DNA from: Actinomortierella ambigua
Taxonomy: Eukaryota; Mortierellomycota; Mortierellomycetes; Mortierellales; Mortierellaceae
NCBI GenBank assembly: GCA_016098155.1
Contig: JAAAJB010000856.1
Span: 1-10,556, forward strand
Length of the DNA stretch: 10,556 bases
Direction of reading: 5' to 3'
Below are positions 8,553 to 10,556 of this stretch, in pieces. The notes beneath the pieces were generated by a model, which worked only from the letters and a program-made list of their open reading frames with translations, did no database searches and had not been told where the DNA came from. The translations under genes were made by a program, and so were the position numbers. The stretch's first letter is position 1, and each line of letters starts with the position of its first letter.

Positions 8553-8671
8553 CATCGCATCGCTACGCCATGCCCCGACATCCGTGGATTCTCTCGCAAG
8601 TCTTTGCCCCTTCAACTACACTATCAAGGGATTACAACCAAAGACCCTTACCCCTCTTCTCCATGGATTAG

Positions 8672-8679
8672 TATAAAAG
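8672..8679 (+). promoter_or_regulatory. TATA box of the secreted glycine-rich protein gene
   Basis: TATAAAAG lies 141 bases before the ATG at 8813. Transcription would be expected to start near 8700-8710, at the edge of the T/C-rich tract, giving an untranslated leader of roughly 105 bases rich in C and CAA. The start context is CACCATG with A at -3. Confidence 0.7.
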
Positions 8680-8812
8680 GGTCGCCATAAGCTCTTGTTT
8701 TTTTTTCCTCCACACCAGAAGCATCCTCTCCGACAACTTTTGCTCCACAACAACATTAAAAAACCAGCAATAGCCTTCCTCATCTTCCTCTAGAACCAAT
8801 ACTCACCACACC

Positions 8813-10075
8813 ATGATTGCCATCCTCAAGATCTCGACCACCCTCGCCCTCCTCGCCTGCGCGGCCCGTGCTGCACCCATGTACGATTCTGGCTGCAGCG
8901 GGTCTGCCTGCGACCAGTCTGTCAGCTCGGGCAGCGTCTCTCTTGGCTCCAGCACCAACATCTTCCCCGAGACGAACGTGATCCCCATCACCCGCTACCA
9001 ACCCTATGTGAAGAGCTATGCCCCGATTGTCGAATCCGAATGTGACTACCCATATGGAGGCTATGGAGGCTATGGTGGCTACGGTGGCTACGGTGGTATG
9101 GGTGGCTTTGGCGGTATGGGAGGCCTCGGCGGCGGCTTCGGTGGCGGCTTTGGCAGCGGCCTTGGTGGTGGTGCCCTTGGTGGTGGTGCCCTTGGTGGTG
9201 GCGGCTTCGGCAGCGGCTTCGGCAGCGGTCTTAGTGGCGGACTGGGTGGCGGACTTGGTGGCGGCCTTGGCAGCGGCATGTTCAAGCGCCAGGGCGACCC
9301 TTCGCAACAGCAGCCACCGCAGCAACAGGGACCACAAGGCCCCAGCGGTCCTGCCGCTGGAGGATGTGTTCCCTCGGAGACGGTCAGCTGCGACTTGACA
9401 CTGCCGCAGTCGACGGTGGCGATGGGATCCCAAGTCGGGATCACGCCCTCGACCCAGGTGACCCCACAGACCTTCTACCAGGGCGCTGTTCAGTCGCTCT
9501 CGGCCAACATTGACGCCGCCGAGGCCCAGTACTCGACCCTCCCTCAAGAATCCGTCAGTCTCGGCTCCAACGTCGATGTCCAGCCCATCACCCAGGTCCT
9601 CCCTCAAACCTTTTACCAGCCCGCCCTCAATAGCCTGCCCACGGACATCCAGGCCGCCGCGGCTCAAGACCTGTCCTTGCCTCAGAGCAGCGTCTCCCTC
9701 GGATCCAGCGTCGGCATCGTCCCCGTCACGACCATCCGCCCCCTGACCGTCTTCCAGCCCTCGATCCAGAGCCTGCCCTTCATCATCAATGCCCAGACCA
9801 ACTGTGACCAAGGTCTCCTCGGTGGTGCCGGCGCCGGCGCCGGTGGCGCTGCTGGTTTTGGTGCTTCTGCCGGAGCCGGACCTGGTGCAGGACCTGGTGC
9901 CGGACCTGGCGCCGGTTTTGGTGCTGCGGGAGCTGGTGCCCCTGGAGGTGCTGGCTTTGGTGGCAACATCCAGCCCATGGGACCCGGACGCTTTTCAGGC
10001 ATCAGCCCCCAGGGAGCCGGTCCTCAGATGGGTGGTCCTCAGATGGGCGGTCCTCAGACTTCCTCTTGCGCTTAA
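8813..10075 (+). CDS. Secreted glycine-rich repeat protein
   Basis: This intact single-exon gene encodes 420 residues. Residues 1-20 are a typical signal peptide, with a hydrophobic core and probable cleavage after ARA. The mature part has a Cys-flanked first repeat (37-77), a Gly-rich block of GGY, GGF, GGL and GSG units (81-155), a dibasic Lys-Arg at 158-159 suited to Kex2, a Gln/Pro-rich link (161-180), three tandem repeats (197-331), a Gly/Ala/Pro block with PGAG units (334-384) and a GGPQM-type tail. Seven Cys remain after cleavage (28, 33, 77, 185, 193, 331, 419). There is no GPI-anchor-like hydrophobic tail and no transmembrane segment after the signal. Codon choice is strongly biased to GCC, CTC, ATC and GGC, suggesting high expression. 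The likely role is an extracellular or cell-wall structural protein, inferred from composition; no enzymatic domain is seen. Confidence 0.9.
   Translation: MIAILKISTTLALLACAARAAPMYDSGCSGSACDQSVSSGSVSLGSSTNIFPETNVIPITRYQPYVKSYAPIVESECDYPYGGYGGYGGYGGYGGMGGFGGMGGLGGGFGGGFGSGLGGGALGGGALGGGGFGSGFGSGLSGGLGGGLGGGLGSGMFKRQGDPSQQQPPQQQGPQGPSGPAAGGCVPSETVSCDLTLPQSTVAMGSQVGITPSTQVTPQTFYQGAVQSLSANIDAAEAQYSTLPQESVSLGSNVDVQPITQVLPQTFYQPALNSLPTDIQAAAAQDLSLPQSSVSLGSSVGIVPVTTIRPLTVFQPSIQSLPFIINAQTNCDQGLLGGAGAGAGGAAGFGASAGAGPGAGPGAGPGAGFGAAGAGAPGGAGFGGNIQPMGPGRFSGISPQGAGPQMGGPQMGGPQTSSCA
8921..9043 (+). repeat. Protein repeat unit 1 (coding), separated from the others
   Basis: Residues 37-77. It contains SVSLGS, then Pro at +11, Pro at +17 and YQP at +21, the same spacing as units 2-4. 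It ends at Cys77 and is preceded by Cys28 and Cys33. The Gly-rich block separates it from the tandem units. Confidence 0.8.
9053..9277 (+). repeat. Glycine-rich coding repeat
   Basis: Residues 81-155 are mostly GGY, GGM, GGF, GGL and GSG triplets. The DNA shows matching short imperfect repeats (GGTGGC, GGCAGC). Such tracts vary in length by slippage and resemble those of plant glycine-rich wall proteins or silk-like proteins in composition only. Confidence 0.9.
9401..9805 (+). repeat. Three tandem 46-residue protein repeats (coding)
   Basis: Units start at residues 197, 243 and 289, an exact 46-residue period. Each begins LPQ, followed by SVSLGS (TVAMGS in the first), a conserved Pro 11 residues and another 17 residues after the start of that motif, and a YQP-like triplet at +21 (YQG, YQP, FQP). 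SLP or SLS and an Ile-rich end follow. Cys185/193 and Cys331 flank the set. At DNA level the units have diverged, so duplication is not recent. Confidence 0.85.
9812..9964 (+). repeat. Gly/Ala/Pro-rich coding repeat
   Basis: Residues 334-384 contain GAGAGAG and several PGAG units. Low-complexity elastic-type sequence near the C-terminus, followed by a GGPQM repeat (403-416). Confidence 0.85.
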
Positions 10076-10290
10076 GAAAACAACAACAACAAGGAAAGCT
10101 CCCTGGCTGGGTGTTGTGTTTGACCTTCAAAGAAATTACGAAGAAGGACTCTGAAGATGGCGACTGTCAAAAAAACCCCCGCCAATTTTTTTTTTCATGA
10201 TGCGATGCGAGTCGATGATACCCCCTTCCACCTTTCCATTTTTTTTCCTGCATTGATCCTTTTGGTAGCATCAAGCCAGAGTAGCTGGAA

Positions 10291-10296
10291 AATAAA
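10291..10296 (+). terminator. Poly(A) signal of the secreted-protein gene
   Basis: AATAAA lies 216 bases after the stop codon at 10075 and is followed by an A-rich stretch and a T-rich element (TTTTTATT near 10360). The intervening 3' untranslated sequence is T/A-rich with no ORF of note. Confidence 0.55.
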
Positions 10297-10502
10297 AAAA
10301 AAAAGAAGATTGCCAAAAAAAAATGTTTTGGTTTACATATAAGACTTGTACACAGGTATTTTTATTGCAAAAACGAAAAATGCAATGGGGAATCATGAAA
10401 CTCATTGGGTAAACTGGTTGGTGCTGGATATGAAAGCAGAGGGGGAATATGGATAGCGAAAAACGAAAAAAAACTGCAAAAGGGCATCAATGGTAATAGT
10501 GG

Positions 10503-10505
<3 letters not shown>

Positions 10506-10556
<51 letters not shown>
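10506..10556. repeat. GA microsatellite at the right edge
   Basis: About 25 uninterrupted GA units run to the last base, so the true length is unknown. 10297-10505 before it holds no gene that I can see. Confidence 0.95.

Larger units (their letters stand above)
6600..8670. other. Intergenic region between divergent genes
   Basis: No intact gene is recognised here. 6600-7700 shows only short frames without coding character. The ATG frame at 7179-6991 (minus) looks mildly coding for about 50 codons but has no stop-free extension or splice donor. 7710-8406 is described separately as a possible decayed gene. No tRNA or rRNA was found. The last 130 bases before 8672 presumably hold upstream control sites of the secreted-protein gene. 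Confidence 0.5.

Noticed and set aside
8780..9811. A 343-codon open frame on the minus strand
   Set aside because: It is antisense to the secreted-protein gene and is kept open by its Gly-rich, C-ending codons; the translation is low-complexity with no domain.

Overview
The window looks like nuclear DNA of a filamentous fungus, probably an early-diverging one (Mucoromycota; a Mortierella-like fungus is my guess). The reasons are short introns of about 95-230 bases with GTATGT/GTAAGG/GTACGT donors and YAG acceptors, a TATA box, CT-rich and CA-rich leaders, many poly-pyrimidine and GA microsatellites, and a C-ending codon bias in the secreted-protein gene. The organism assignment is inference. 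No tRNA, rRNA, CRISPR array or complete mobile element was seen.

Positions 1-4272 (minus strand) hold the 3'-incomplete coding part of one large multi-exon gene. Six exons (4272-3567, 3337-3104, 3007-2080, 1948-1877, 1738-465, 292-25) join with perfectly consistent reading phases and give about 1160 residues. The order is a disordered N-terminal part with polyQ and basic NLS-like clusters, a bromodomain, a large unrecognised region, a long low-complexity linker, and the N-lobe of what looks like a protein kinase, cut off by the left edge of the window. A bromodomain followed by a kinase-like lobe in one chain is the most unusual architecture here and suggests a chromatin-associated nuclear protein.

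Positions 4273 to about 6600 (minus strand) are the upstream leader of that gene. They hold CT-rich sequence, several convincing splice sites, a 35-base mini-exon, a short upstream ORF and a CCAAT box. The first coding exon could not be placed with confidence.

Positions about 6600-8670 are the space between the two divergent genes. It is mostly featureless, but 7710-8406 contains stretches that read like coding sequence broken by stops and a frame change; I treat it as a possible decayed gene.

Positions 8672-10296 (plus strand) hold a compact intronless gene with a TATA box and a poly(A) signal. It encodes a 420-residue secreted glycine-rich protein. It has a signal peptide, four copies of a roughly 40-46-residue repeat (three in tandem at an exact 46-residue period), two Gly-rich blocks and a Kex2-type Lys-Arg site. 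It is probably a cell-wall or extracellular structural protein. The window ends inside a long GA microsatellite. The two genes share no evident pathway.
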